Shown here: positions 1 to 15,710 of the stretch, piece after piece
Layout of the letters: each line of letters starts with the position of its first letter
How positions within the stretch are numbered: position 1 is the stretch's first letter
Source of the DNA: Glandiceps talaboti
Lineage: Eukaryota > Hemichordata > Enteropneusta > Spengelidae
Assembly: GCF_964340395.1 (NCBI RefSeq)
Contig: NC_135554.1
Coordinates: forward strand, 12,659,251-12,723,250
Reading direction: 5' to 3'
DNA: 64,000 bases
Notes under the pieces: model-generated
The model's input: only the letters and a program-made list of their open reading frames with translations
Told to the model about the DNA's origin: nothing
Databases searched by the model: none
Position numbers and translations under genes: made by a program

Positions 1-1696
1 TGACAATAAATACCGCATTTCATAATCATCTTTCGTCGAACTGTATATAAAGGTGTTCTTTTCGCCTCTATTCAATTTACGAGTATTGTTTTGATCATAT
101 TACCCCCTTCATAATTCGTCAACTGAATTGTACGTACAATTATTACATTGTATTGTCAAAGAAACAAGTGACAATAATATTATGCCATATTTATGTAAAC
201 TGTATTTATGTAAGCAAGATGCGTACCTGTCCATGACTACTTATTCACAGTGACGTTAAAAACCCTAAATAAACTCGTGTTGGAGGTGACATACTGTTAT
301 TTAAAAATGTCACGGTGGTTACCAAAAAGTCATGAATCAAACCTCTTTGATTAATAAATGGAAAAATCTCTTTATTGAATTGAACGTACATACATACATA
401 CATACATACATACATACATACATACATACAAAACAAAGTTAGTCAGTATCGTCGCCTTCGATCCCGGCCACGTCTATAACTATGTCGAACTTGCCAGCCG
501 AGCATACATGTAAGCAATGTGATGCGGTAAAGGGTATATAGAAAAAGGAAATAATTCAAAATTAAAATTAAATTAGTATGATTGGATGAAATGAATTAAA
601 AAGATAAGGTCAGGTGGTAGAATAATGAAATGTACACAATAATTGTAATGTGTAATTATAGCCATAAGGTAAATCACACAACAGAAAAAGTACATCAACT
701 AGAAAGGAAACCTATAACAAGCCTGACTTTACTGAACGTGACGGAACATTTACACTGTGACAAAGGTAAAAAGTGTCATATTTTGTGTAACTTGATTTCT
801 GTTGTATTACGTGTATGTGTTGCATTGTATGTTTTATTATATTGATGTACACCATGCCCATTAGAGGATCAGCCTTCCGGTTCCAACAATTAAAGTTATC
901 GATATTTAAAATAAAATTAGTATTACTATTATCATTATTAAAGTCAGAGGGCCACCATTACCATATGGTGATATAAGCATGGTCAAACCTGGATTTTTAT
1001 GGTGTGGTCGTCACTGACTGGACAGTAAAAGCACCAGATTCGTGGTATACATATCTTGAGATCATTAAATGCACATAATCATTAAGATACAAAATTTTGT
1101 TATAATATATTTAATAACAGTAAGGGGAAACAATGGAGAGATGTATTGACGACATACCAAAAATAGCACAAATCATTATTTTCAAACTATTAATTCCACT
1201 GTTGTTATATATATTACATTATACAATATATCATACAGCTGTCACCAGTTCACTTGGAAGGGCCTGGTAGCGTAACACACAGTGTAACAGGTGGTGTGTA
1301 GTTGATTATGAATTTATTGAGTACATTTACAGTTTGCAATTGTTAAAGATATGATTGTCGCATTGCCATAATATTTAGTAAGAAAAGTACATCTACCAAA
1401 ACTTAACCCTTTGCAAGTCTTTGAAGTCCCCTTCGGAACAAGCAAGTTATTGTGCCGTATATGACGCAATTTGCCCTACATCTAATTGTAAATCATTGTG
1501 TCCTGCCATATATGTTTCTATTGTTGGGTGTTAACAGAAGTGAACGGTCTGGGCATGTGATGAAGCATTTGCCATGCCAACCACTGAATATATTTGCATA
1601 CAATTATAATAAGAATATTTCTTTGATCAGTGAACTGTCTTGATTTCTTGACATCTACGTGTACAGTTACTGCTACATAGCAGCTTGTTTGTTCAT
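1..1696. other. Intergenic sequence, no gene recognised
   Basis: AT-rich sequence downstream of the first Roc-COR gene. It holds a (CATA)n microsatellite at about 388-430. A minus-strand AATAAA (TTTATT at 1313-1318 on the plus strand) is a possible polyadenylation signal for the gene whose stop is at 1697. The short open frames here have no recognisable domain, and one of them is only translated microsatellite. Confidence 0.5.
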
Positions 1697-1890
1697 TCAT
1701 TCTCTTTTTGAAATTATACCTAACAACATCGTGACCAAGTCTTCTCTAGACATTGTTGGTCTTCTCAGAATCTCGATGAGATTTCTCACTGTGTCCTGGT
1801 CGGATTTCGACCAATGACGTAATACAGCTTCACAAGGATTCCGATGTACGTCAATAATTTGAACGTCTTCTGAAGTAAGTCCAAGCTCTC
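1697..1890 (-). CDS. Roc-COR-death-domain protein A, exon 3: second half of death domain and C-terminus
   Basis: The acceptor TTTTAG is at 1891-1892. The split Gly codon is completed (G|GA), and the frame runs through GELGLTSEDVQIIDVHRNP, AVLRHWSKS and VRNLIEILRRPTMSREDLVTML to a TGA at 1697-1699. With exon 2 this is a complete six-helix death domain. Death domains mediate homotypic assembly with other death-domain adaptors, so the protein probably couples the membrane GTPase to a death or NF-kB-type pathway. That coupling is inferred from the family. Confidence 0.85.
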
Positions 1891-2165
1891 CTAAAATTTA
1901 AATGAAAATATCATAGAAGATTGAGTTAAACCGATCTATATAATGCTACTTATAAGTATATTCTGGAAGTCTGTATATGATACACAGTGGTGTATCAGTG
2001 GCACTAATAGTTTGTACTTTAACTCCCTGTGGAGCATACCAGCCATTGCATCCTAAGTCCTTCTAGATTCCAATTACATAGCTGCGTTGACTGGGCTGCA
2101 ATTGTGGTCCAAATCTCAGACTTGATCAATTTAGAAACAAATATTAATAGCTAAATGTGTCTTAC

Positions 2166-2307
2166 CTGCTAAATCTTTCCAATCTCCGGACAGAAGTTGG
2201 TTGACATTTAACTGGTTACAAATATTCCGGTACAGTGACGGTGGCAAATTAGAAAGACGGGTTGACAATCCTGTTTCCACATGTACGGGTAAACTCCCCC
2301 ATTCCGT
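2166..2307 (-). CDS. Roc-COR-death-domain protein A, exon 2: first half of death domain
   Basis: This 142-nt exon is too short for ORF calling. It is bounded by a TTTGTAG acceptor and a GCAG/GTAAG donor. Starting in phase 0, it reads from TEWGSLP through LPPSLYRNICNQLN to LLSGDWKDLA, the typical start of a death domain (helices 1-2, with the conserved GDW.DLA). The paralogue has an exon of exactly the same length and phase at 17275-17416. The intron to exon 1 is about 1 kb and contains a (GTGA)n repeat near 3163-3192. Confidence 0.85.
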
Positions 2308-3293
2308 CTACAAATAGACAAAACAGAGATTCGTAATATTACATACAAGTGCCAGTGCATTGTCATACATAATATTGGACTTTTACAGCCCGTTACAGGA
2401 TTAGCATACAGTTTCAATGAGCTGAGATGACATGAAATGAAGTGAGATGAGATACTGAAGATATGAAATATTCAATAGAAGACCCAGTGCATTCTTAGCT
2501 CTACCAGTAGTCCCATAGTGATTGCACTTTTTACAGTCACTACAGGATATCCCACTTTAAAATAAACAAAAAGAAATAACGACAGAGGTTCGTTGCATGT
2601 TATTTTTTATTCTTGTGTAATGTAGGGCCTTTAGGGACGATCGCACAAAATCGCACAAGCTCAGTTAGTTTAGGACAAAATCTCTACCTCTTCCCCTAAA
2701 CGAATCTGCACAAGTGCAGCAGCGATACGTTTTATATATGATGCAATCCTTGATCAGAATTGTAGCAGTCACACCACTAGAATCGATGCCATGTACAAAC
2801 ATAATGAACGATGGTAAACACATTCAAATACTACAGGAAACCAAGCATTGTAATACATTATCAAGAAAACTTATCAAGATCTCAGTAGTAAAAACAGAAC
2901 CTGTTATCCTTAAAGGTATGATTGGTTTTGAAATTTGGTTAGAAGTACGAAAATGAACTTTACTAATTATACTGACACCAGAATCCCCCCATTAATTCAT
3001 GACCATGTGTAACAATATGCGGTCGTCTTTTAGTTATCATACCATGACAATGAACACTTTATGATCATATACACAGAGAGAAACTTTAGCTTGTTGGGAA
3101 AAATAACTACAACCAAACACTCGTCTGAAATATTTAAACCACTAATAAGAGAAATTCAAATAAAGTGAGTGAGTGAGTGAGTGAGTGAGTGAAAGATATT
3201 TCTAGAAATAGTAATTTATATTGACCAGTCCGTCTCAACTATTCATTTAAACTGCATAACAGGCACAGGGTGCATTAAAAAAATAATACTCAC

Positions 3294-6176
3294 GTTCTCA
3301 CTCTCTTCAAACAGCTCAACAGTACATTCTTGACCTTGACACATGAAGTGAATATGATGACTTGAAGATTCAATCATCTTCTGGTCATGACCTGCCAATT
3401 TTATAACATGTAACTTATTCACATTCACAAACTCCTCGTGCTTTCTGAGAGGACACTGAACACCAAACGTGTACTCGAGGTATTGAAAGTCCCTCCTTTG
3501 GATGATATTCAATTGTTCTAATAACCACTCGATGAACAGGCGAGGGTCACTCTTGGATGCTCTTTGTACAGTGACCTTGATCAGATTTTGATCTGGTAAG
3601 TGATGAATAAGTTCAAGACTGTAGTTTAGAGTCCAATCGTAGCAAAACTTGCCCATATTGAAATGAATATTTCTTCTCATGCTGGGATCGGTAGCTGTGG
3701 TGGCATTGATGCATCTGGCCAGGAGACGAGAAAATACAACATCTGGATGAACAGCGGCGAAATCGAAATAATATACTTCTTTCGTACCAGCAAGTGGAAA
3801 CGAATCTACCACATCAGGATTCTCTCCCTTTTCAAAACGTGGTAGTAAACATGGCACTATATAAAGCTGTTCTTCTGATTGTTCAGACGGGATAGGACAG
3901 ATCAAATCATACGCCTGAAGAAGTGGAATTATTACGTCTTCGGAAATCTGCATCTTATGGGTAATATGTTTTAATAGTTGCCTATGCGCAATATCCTTTG
4001 ATTCCAATAAGGACCAGCGTTGAGCTAACTGATGGGGGCGGTCTTCTGGGGATGGAATGGACACTAGATGTTTCATTACATCAACCAGAATCTGGGGATC
4101 GAAGATGACATATTTTTTCAGTGTGTCATGGTTGGGCTGGTAAATAATTTCGCCAGCTCTGTGGAAAAAATCTAACATCTCTTCAAACTCACTGACACCA
4201 TAAATCCCACATTCTCTTCTGACCAATTCCTGTACTTCAGTGTATGAACCAATTATATTGTAGAGACCATATTCTTGTGCTTCAGTTCTCCTGTCCTCAA
4301 TAACTTTGTAGAAGTGCAGAAACCTAATGGGGAAGTCATGGTTAACATATTCTGCATCCCGAAGTTTGGCCTCAATTGAACGTTGGAGGTTTTCTGTATC
4401 TTGATCTAGCTGCACGGAGTTCTCAATTAAGAATAAACATCTGCCATCATTATTTATGACCAGACGTTCACAGTATCTACCATACAGGTTTTCATGCAGG
4501 TAACGTCCTAGGATATCTCTATTGGAACCATCCGTGCTATCTCTATGGGTACCAACGAGAAATATAACTGCGTCTTTGTGTCTTGCATGAATATAAATTG
4601 AATTTAACCAGAAGAGAATCCTTTCAAGTTGTTCTTTTCTGTTCATTATTGCCTCCTTTAGATTGAAAACAACCAGATAAACTGCGTGGCTAGCGATAAA
4701 GATGTGATGCGTACAATAATACAATTTATCACCTGCGAAATCCCAAAGACTTAGTCTCATAGGCAGATGTTCAATGCCTTTCTCATGGGCTTTAAGTGCT
4801 TTACCAACTTTCACAATGGGAATACGTTGTGAAAGCACTTTCCAGTAGCCATATAATTCAACAGCAGGGTGAGTACCAATTGAGAAGATCAATATTATAC
4901 AAGATGGAAAAGACCAAAGTGATTCAGGGATAGTGATTTCCCCTCCAATCATCAATGCAAACAACACTCCAAGAAAAAACCCGAAGATTTTCTTTGGCCA
5001 ATATCCTAAATTCACTTGGGCATTCAAGGATCTACCTCTTATACCACCAGCTATCTTTCCACTCCAAAGTAGCATACCGAGGATAAAGGAATGAAAAAGG
5101 GAGTTGGAATCAAATATTGTCAGGATGATGCTAAGCAATAGTAAATAAAAAGATAACACAAGACTATCTGATGCTCTAACAAATGGGATGCTTCTAGTGA
5201 TTGTATTTGTAGCGAAATACCCATAACCTAAGATGCCAACAATGTTGCCAATGAGAGAAAACATGGACTCGACAAGTGGAGGCATTGTACTCTCAATGAA
5301 TGACTCTGGTAACTTAACGGTAAATAGATCATGTGATAAAGTGGGTGTAAGAATCACACACAGTGCAAAAGCAATACCCGCTCTGCACCCGAGACTTTCA
5401 AGTACTCCTAAAGTATATCCACACATGAAAAACACTGTACAAAATATAAGGTACTTTAAGATGGTCATGTGTACAGATGATGTGTCATAGTAGAGTAGAA
5501 CTGTGGGTAATGTAACTTGGTATCTTATATATCTATCAAACACAGTTAAAATGACAAATCCAGTTCCGTAACGATACACTTCTGTCAGAAAATCAAGACC
5601 AAGCAGGAGCATGACTCCAATGTACACATTCAACTCAAACAGGACAAACCCTATTGAAATATTGCAATCCAATAGGAAGATTGCCAAAGACATGATCAAA
5701 ACAGGAAGTTTTGTTACAAGAAGCAATACTGCCCAGAACTGTGAATATTTTCCTGGCGTATATTGAGGACTTTTAGATACTTTTCCTTGTTTTAATGGTT
5801 TTGGAGCGGTTGCTGTTGCTTTCGTCGCTGTATACCAGGAAGCCCCATCGTCAAAATGCTGCTGCTGCTGCTGTATTTGGCATTGCTTCCAGGTAGAGTC
5901 AACTGTTGTTGACTCGCATATTTTCGTTTCTATTCCAACAGTTTTTGGTTCATTTTGTTGGAATTTTTCTCCAGACAATAACCGCCGTAAGCTTGTCTTG
6001 CCAACTCTAGCATCACCCAAAAATATGACTTTGCTACGGTTGACTGGGAGCCTCCCAGTACGTCCTGCCTCTCGGTAGATCTCTTTAACTTCATCATCCC
6101 TTGACAGAACAGTAAAGTTATAACTGCGTTTGAATCCTAGCAATTCAGCCATCCATGTGTGAAATTTGGTACCCAT
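3294..6176 (-). CDS. Roc-COR-death-domain protein A, exon 1: split Roc GTPase with inserted multi-pass membrane region, then COR
   Basis: This large exon encodes residues 1-961 of a protein of about 1,072 residues. The P-loop GDARVGKTS is at residues 54-62 and a switch I threonine is near 79. A Gln-rich stretch follows at 101-106. Roughly residues 145-440 hold about ten hydrophobic segments. Only then comes the rest of the GTPase: WDFAGDKLYY (G3/switch II, near 478-487) and VGTHRDS (G4, near 542-548). The COR region follows, with an FFHRAGEIIY motif and a downstream IFDPQ motif. I chose the start ATG at 6176 because similarity with the paralogue at 18-21 kb begins exactly there. In both genes a pyrimidine-rich 3' splice site (here ...AAACAG, exon start about 6189) lies 12-13 nt upstream, implying a 5'UTR intron; the in-frame codons above are probably intron. 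The exon ends at AAC before GTGAGT, phase 0. Roc-COR proteins are GTP-binding signalling proteins. No leucine-rich repeats or kinase are seen. Confidence 0.85.
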
Positions 6177-6189
6177 ATCTTCTATATCT

Positions 6190-7186
6190 CTGTTTGAAAG
6201 CAACATTGACACACAGTGAAAAGACAGTGTTAATGAATGGCAACGTATGAAAATAATGCAAATATGCCTAAGTTTGCACAAAACCACTCTGTGTTAACTT
6301 CACTAAATGACAATTACTTCAATTCCTAGTTGTTGGGGTTCATTTGCAAAACACCTATCACTATGTAAAGTTGGTAAATAAATCGTGTTATAATACACAA
6401 AACAGTTCAAACGTAGGTTTGTTATTGTAGGTTTCAAACTGTGCGTGTGCAATCACGTGAATGGTTTTTACCAAGTTAGGGTTCAATCAATTGCAAGTTA
6501 AGTTTGGAGAGTACTCTTGAGTTCCTTTAACCTTGCAGAAACGTTACGCCCTAAAGTGTATACATTCAGTTTTTGCACTTTAAGTACATGATCTCAAGAT
6601 GTAATGTGCCATAATTATACATGATGCACCAGCGTTGAGAACACCACTCATATATGACACTAACATAGTTGAATATGATTTATCCCTTAACTATGCCACC
6701 TTTCTGCTGCAGACCTGGTATGTAAGTATGTATGTATGTATGTATGTATGTATGTATGTATGTATCCAACAAATAAATGAAAAATGTTGATTGACTGACA
6801 CTGGACTAGGGTTGTGTTTTCATCCCATTGGCTATATTTTGATAATCTTTGCTTTAATAGTTTTATTTTACCTTTTTACCAAGTTGCAATAGAAATTGTG
6901 ACTTTTTACAATTATGCAACGGGTTGCCAAATTTGTTTGTTTGGCAACCGTTGCATATTTTTATATTGTATTCGGGGATCTAAATGGGAAACAAGTGTAT
7001 TGTTAGCGCCGGGTATGTGTACTAACTACATGTACTAAGGGCACTCCGACACATCTTCTTCCACCCTCAGACTACCAAATAAAGTCTGACCCTACTGACG
7101 TCGACGAGTCGCCGTATACATAGCGTGCACGTGTCAATCACAGTTCTTACAACAACAAATATATATACATACATATATATATATAT
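6190..7186. other. Upstream region of Roc-COR gene A
   Basis: This stretch follows the inferred 3' splice site at about 6190 and should contain a 5'UTR intron and promoter of the minus-strand gene. I see no clear first exon or core promoter. A (GTAT)n microsatellite lies at about 6725-6765. Confidence 0.35.
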
Positions 7187-7215
7187 AGTTTTGGTAGTAC
7201 TGGAACTCTTTCTTT

Positions 7216-7257
7216 GGTGTAACTCGGAGTTTCACGCATATTGCGATCATCAGACAC
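7216..7257 (-). ncRNA. Hammerhead-ribozyme-like motif (copy 1, minus strand)
   Basis: This is the mirror copy in the left palindrome arm. On the minus strand CUGAUGA reads 7253-7247, followed by CGC/GCG stem II, GAAAC, an ACU/AGU stem III, and stem I GUGU with ACAC. A transcript from either strand would carry one motif. The long perfect palindrome could compete with the ribozyme fold. Confidence 0.5.
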
Positions 7258-7262
7258 TCTGA

Positions 7263-7304
7263 GTGTCTGATGATCGCAATATGCGTGAAACTCCGAGTTA
7301 CACC
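7263..7304 (+). ncRNA. Hammerhead-ribozyme-like motif (copy 1, plus strand)
   Basis: The catalytic core CUGAUGA is at 7267-7273. A short stem II (CGC at 7275-7277 with GCG at 7283-7285) follows, then GAAA at 7287-7290. A three-bp stem III (ACU 7290-7292 with AGU 7296-7298) and a GUU cleavage triplet (7297-7299) come next. Stem I is GUGU (7263-7266) with ACAC (7300-7303). In copy 2, stem I is GUUGU with ACAAC, a compensated change. Weak points are the U-U opposition next to the core in stem II and the very short stems. Minimal hammerheads of this kind are known from Penelope-like elements and retrozymes. Confidence 0.55.
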
Positions 7305-7390
7305 CAAGAAAGAGTTCCAGTACTACCAAAACTATTACGCTCTGCCACTGCGGTATAGAGCACTGTCTTAGCAGATTGATACTCACCGAG

Positions 7391-10933
<3,543 letters not shown>

Positions 10934-11635
10934 TGTTACAAAGTATATAACTGTATTATAAACACAGTAATTGTATCTAGGTTACCCGACCGTGTGAGGT
11001 CTAATTGATTAATGAGATAGTAATACGAGCTAGACCATGTTATTACTTGTAATTAAGTGAACGTTTGCAAGTGTCACTACAAGTGATAAATCACAACTTT
11101 TAATGAATTCAGCCTTAGTAGAAAAGAGTATTTTCAAAATAGATTATCTCTGAATTAAATTAACCGTAGTTCATAAACACTTCCTATATAAGGAAAAGAA
11201 TTGAAGTTTACTGTAAACATGTTATTTACTATAACCATATTTGTATTACGGAATGAAGATTTTAGATTTGAATAAAATGTGAATGTTGGGTGTATGCTAA
11301 TAAGCTACTTTACACGGAGAGATCTTGCGGGGCGGAAGAGAGCAACACGTCTGGATTTACGGTGTCTGATCTGCGTTGTAGTAGGAATACTACGGGGAAC
11401 TATTGTTTCTATCTAGTTTGAACTGCCGTAAGTGAAGGAAAACGAATCCAAAGCTCTCGTATTGTCGGTTTAAGCATACTCCTACTTCACCAAAAGTAAT
11501 AGTCTGTGTGCTTGTGAGTTTATCCCCTGAATACGTGTCCTGAGATTCTGGTACCTCTGAGATTGACTGTGTGCGTTTGAAGTTACAACTTGAATTTGGT
11601 CAATAACTATCAACACCAAAGACAAGTCTGTAGCA
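10934..11635 (+). repeat. 5' LTR
   Basis: This 702-bp LTR matches the 3' copy everywhere I compared it. It contains TATA-like sequence near its start and an AATAAA near 11272. The interior begins CTGGTGTGAGATCC, the place of the primer-binding site, but I could not assign a tRNA. Confidence 0.9.
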
Positions 11636-11749
11636 CTGGTGTGAGATCCGGGCAGTAAAACTGGTGAGCGACTCCAGGCAGGATAGCGTTATTCAAAGAA
11701 CAAAATTCGTCGAAAAAGGACTTTGATATGATATAAAGAAAGGGAACCA

Positions 11750-12640
11750 AATGACTTTGAAAATGCGTTCTCTGAGGCGAAGACGGCAGAAATATCTAAA
11801 CTACCGGTTGAAGATTTTCAACAATCGTCCAACGAAGGATTAAGGAACATTCCGAAAAACAGGACTCTGGAAAATTTGTTGCAACACACAATGGATTTCA
11901 CTGAACAATTGCGCCAACAGAATGACATTCTCAATCGCCAAAGTGAAGACTTGAGATCTAAGGTACAATCTCAAACATTTTCTGACAATAAGGGGGAGGG
12001 AGAAAACTTTTGTTAGGCAGACAAATTTGCCGCAATTTCAATAAGACGGGACATGCATGTTCTCAGCAACAAAGCTGCTATTCATGTGGTAAATATATCA
12101 CATTGCGAGAAATTGCCAGAGGCTTCCTCGGGGTAGATTTTATCCAAAAAAATTACTGAGGCGTGTGAGAAATGTCAAATCATCAAACACTTCTCACAAG
12201 CCAAAGTGAAATTCTGTAAAATTTGCTGATTCGATGGTTCCTAACAGTAATTGAGCAAGGTTAGAACTTTTATCAATACTATTAGTACCTAAATTGCTAC
12301 TGGTGCAAATGTCACCATCATATCTACAAAATAATTTGATAAAATTCCTCAGTGAGATGATTTCTGAAAATCTGAATACAATTGCATAAATTTACCAAAC
12401 AATCAGCAAATTCCTATTTTGAGTTTTGTACGACTTCCAGTATATTATGACAATCAAGTGGTCAAAACTCCGGTGCATTTAGTTAAAAATTTAGACAGAG
12501 ATTTCATTCTGGGGATGGATTTCCTAAACAAACGACATAGGGTAATTATTGATCTAGCACGTCAACAAATTATTTATACATCGAAAAACCACTCTAGGAC
12601 CATCTCAAAAATATCATACCCTCTAGGTGTAAATGTGTAA
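11750..12640 (+). pseudogene. Degenerate gag/protease remnant of the LTR element
   Basis: A gag-like frame runs from about 11750 to a stop near 12014. A partial Cys-His zinc-knuckle-like stretch follows (about 12030-12100). The retropepsin active-site region near 12300 reads ATGANVTIIS, where family members have D-T/S-G, so the catalytic Asp codon has become Ala, and a stop follows soon after. The later part of the protease, with the FILGMDFL motif and an IDLARQQI strand, is open at 12419-12640. The protease cannot be active as it stands. Confidence 0.7.
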
Positions 12641-14454
12641 TTTCGGCTAAGCTAAGGGGCACATTCCCAAATGGACTTATAGGATCCACTATTAACGTGA
12701 CGTTATTAAATTATGTAGGAATTCAGACTACACGAGGTTTAGCAACTACTACTTTCAGCCACTCCCAGACGGTACTACTTTACATAACTTTGACATGACA
12801 GACAAACATTTGCATAATGAGGTACAACCCTCTTTGGAACGGGAGGAATTCAATTCATTATTCGACTTTACTGGGCAGTAGTCTGATTTGACAGAGAGCT
12901 ATGGAGAAATAAACAGGCATTTGTTGATAAATCTAAATAGAACATGTACACTTAAGGTCAATTTAGGAAACAAACTGTTTGATCGCTGCATTCTTTCACA
13001 AAAGACGTGAACATATCGCGTCGTGCGAAATTGATAATATTTGAATATTGATATCACATAGTATGACAAAAAGTTATTTAAGGTAAATTGTTTTGAGTTG
13101 TCATTTAAGAGTGCCTGTATGATTGATTTTGCAAGTTTCTTATTTTATCTGGAACAAAGACAGCTGTGATTGTGTGAGTGATTGAATTAGTCTGGCCAGA
13201 CGCTGAATGATAGAGAAAGGTACTTCTTCAACGATTTCATGATTGCTCAAAACAACGGAAATTTTCGATAACAACATAGTCGCTATAATTACCTTTTCTC
13301 ATTTATCACTCCTATCAGTGAAAAATGCTACCATCTTATTGCCTTATTTGGTGAGGACAATACTGTTGTTGACTGTATAGTTAGTGAACCGTCTCATTTG
13401 TCACCGCTCTCAAACAAAAAACAACAACATTTTATCACCTTATATGGTAAGGAAAGTGTTTGGCTACACCAAGCCTTGTTTTCTTTCTGATGGAAAATTT
13501 CCAAAATATTTTATGCGTGGTCACACCATGTATTTGGTATGTAATTATGTTTTGTTTTAAATGTCTACATTTCTGTTCATTTAAGGTACTCTAAATTATC
13601 GCTACACCGACTACAGTTCCCCTAGGTACAAGTCTTGACAATAACTGACAGTGACCTTTTGGTAGAAACAATAATTTATAAACAGATTATAGATTGAATA
13701 AATCTGTTTGATGAATTTACTGTAGAGTCTATCTCACTTCGTTTGAGTCTAATATGAAAACATACATGTTTCTTATAGTCTGTTTGGCTTTACATGGTTT
13801 TCGACTCCAAGTTGAGTAACTCTGATATTATAATGTTTAGAAATATTAAGTTGGATTATATAATCAATGTTAATTTAAGAGCATTGAATATCGTATAAAA
13901 TAATTGTGTTGATTAAGACATGGTGGAGAAATGCGTTAGTATTGATGAAACAAGGCATTTTGTTAATAGTGTATAACACTCCTTCTATAACGTTGGCATA
14001 TTTACCTTTCTTAAAATAGGTTATGTCAGATATATCGTTGAAGGCAAAAGTCTTGTATTGGGTCTATTTATTTGATAAGATTGCTATTCGCGTGATTTGC
14101 GGATGCAATCGACTAGTCAGTAACTTGTTAAAACTTAATCGGGAAATTCCTGTTGGGAACTGTATCTCTAGATGACAAGGTCTAACAGCTGTACAAAGCT
14201 CGACATAGTAACGACAGTTCAATCAATTTTAAAGACGGTTCACTAGGATATATCTTCTTCATTCTTCACTCTGAGATGGGTAACTTTGCTCTTATCATGT
14301 TGTTTTGTTACTTGGCCTTAATATTATAATTAATGTGGAAAATGAGAAATTGAATATAGCATTACAAATCTTAATGACTAAAAAAGGTTGATGCGCAGCA
14401 AATTTCTTGGGATAAATCTACGAACCCATCGCCTACACAAGCATTTGAACCTAA

Positions 14455-14910
14455 GCAGAACACCGATTATATCAATATATTGTTGAAGCACTGTGTATCT
14501 TTTCTCTCTGTTTGATATTCATGGCCACCTACAAATACTGCCTTCGTACATTTAAACAATATTGGCGAAAACTAACAAGTAAGAATAGAGATCATGAAGA
14601 GGGTCCTGTTGAGATGTCTAGCATTCCGATGCTACCCACTCAATCTAATGATAGTATGAACAATAGTAGTAAGGACATGACACCCTTGACTGTTTGTACG
14701 ATTCATGACAACCCCTTAGAAGGCCCCTTCATTCATGAAAATAAGGACGCACCTAATGCGACTATTGACATACCAGACGTGACTGATACACGGTCTCATA
14801 GTGTTGATGCTAGTAAATCCAGCGCTAATAAGACCTTAACTACTCCGGTTAAACATGATAAGGCTAATTCACAGTGTGACCCCTTGAGTTTAACTTGGTT
14901 TACAATATAA
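14455..14910 (+). CDS. ORF of the LTR element: transmembrane segment plus basic/hydrophilic tail
   Basis: The open frame runs from after the stop at 14452-14454, with an ATG at 14521, to TAA at 14908-14910. Its start encodes a hydrophobic helix (VEALCIFSLCLIFM) followed by a Lys/Arg-rich juxtamembrane stretch and a long Ser/Thr/Asp-rich tail without cysteines. This looks like the membrane anchor and cytoplasmic tail of an envelope-like third ORF whose ectodomain has been lost. It has no recognisable similarity beyond that layout, so the assignment is inference. Confidence 0.4.
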   Translation, partial: AEHRLYQYIVEALCIFSLCLIFMATYKYCLRTFKQYWRKLTSKNRDHEEGPVEMSSIPMLPTQSNDSMNNSSKDMTPLTVCTIHDNPLEGPFIHENKDAPNATIDIPDVTDTRSHSVDASKSSANKTLTTPVKHDKANSQCDPLSLTWFTI

Positions 14911-15710
14911 AGGTAGCGTCACTGGAATTTTGATGGTTGACTATAGTCAATTTTGATTTTTGACTTTGAAATTATTATTAATGGTACCTATTTATAATGA
15001 TGATTTCAATTTTGACGTCAATTTGTAACATTTTATTGAGTTTTTTTTGTATAATTACTTTTGAACTTTATTACTTATTGAAATGAGAACATTGAACTCT
15101 GGACGTTGAGATCATTTCAACTATGACTGTTGAAATAATATTGAACTCTACACTGTGAGACAATTTTGAACTTCTAATAAGAAGAAACATTTCAACTATG
15201 GATATTTTGAGTAATAATTAAGATAATGCGTTAAGATTAGATAAGAGATATTTTAATTTGTTGAAGACAAGTATTTTACGTTTATATAAGACACTTTTTC
15301 AATTTTAAGATATTTAGATAAGAGTGTTTACGATTTTGGATAAGTATATTTTAACTTTCAATGCCGACGTGTGATTTTCTGTCGACATAAGTGATTTCAA
15401 TAATTTTATTAACATACTTTTATTAACATTCTAACATTTAAGTAATTTCAGAGACTTTGAACTTTTACTAACATTTTAACATTTTAACTCCAACAACCAA
15501 AAACAACAAAAAAACAAAACAAAACAAAAAAAATAATTATTACCAATTTTCTATTCTTTGATTACATTTTACCTTACACAGAATATCTTTGAATTTTGAA
15601 TTTTACTCAAATTATTAACATTTCTATACCTTTTATTACTCTTTTATTATTCTTTTCAATTTCAATTGCTTAATTGTTTTGGGGACAAAACACTATGGAG
15701 TAGGGGGTGG

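Larger units (their letters stand above)
7187..7333. repeat. 147-bp palindrome carrying hammerhead-like motifs on both strands (copy 1)
   Basis: The two arms, starting AGTTTTGGTAGTACTGG and ending with its complement, are near-perfect inverted repeats meeting at about 7260. A second copy is at 27410-27558. A 60-bp module follows directly (about 7334-7392, with GCTCTGCCACTGCGG and TAGAGCACTGTCTTAGCAG). It also occurs next to or near (TA)n at 27178-27237, inverted at about 27343-27408, and alone at about 36020-36080. This is a repeat family, probably mobile. Confidence 0.75.

Noticed and set aside
6177-6287. Upstream Met at 6287 as start of Roc-COR gene A
   Set aside because: Similarity with the paralogue starts only at the MGTKF methionine. 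The upstream stretch is pyrimidine-rich and ends in a 3' splice site, as in the paralogue.
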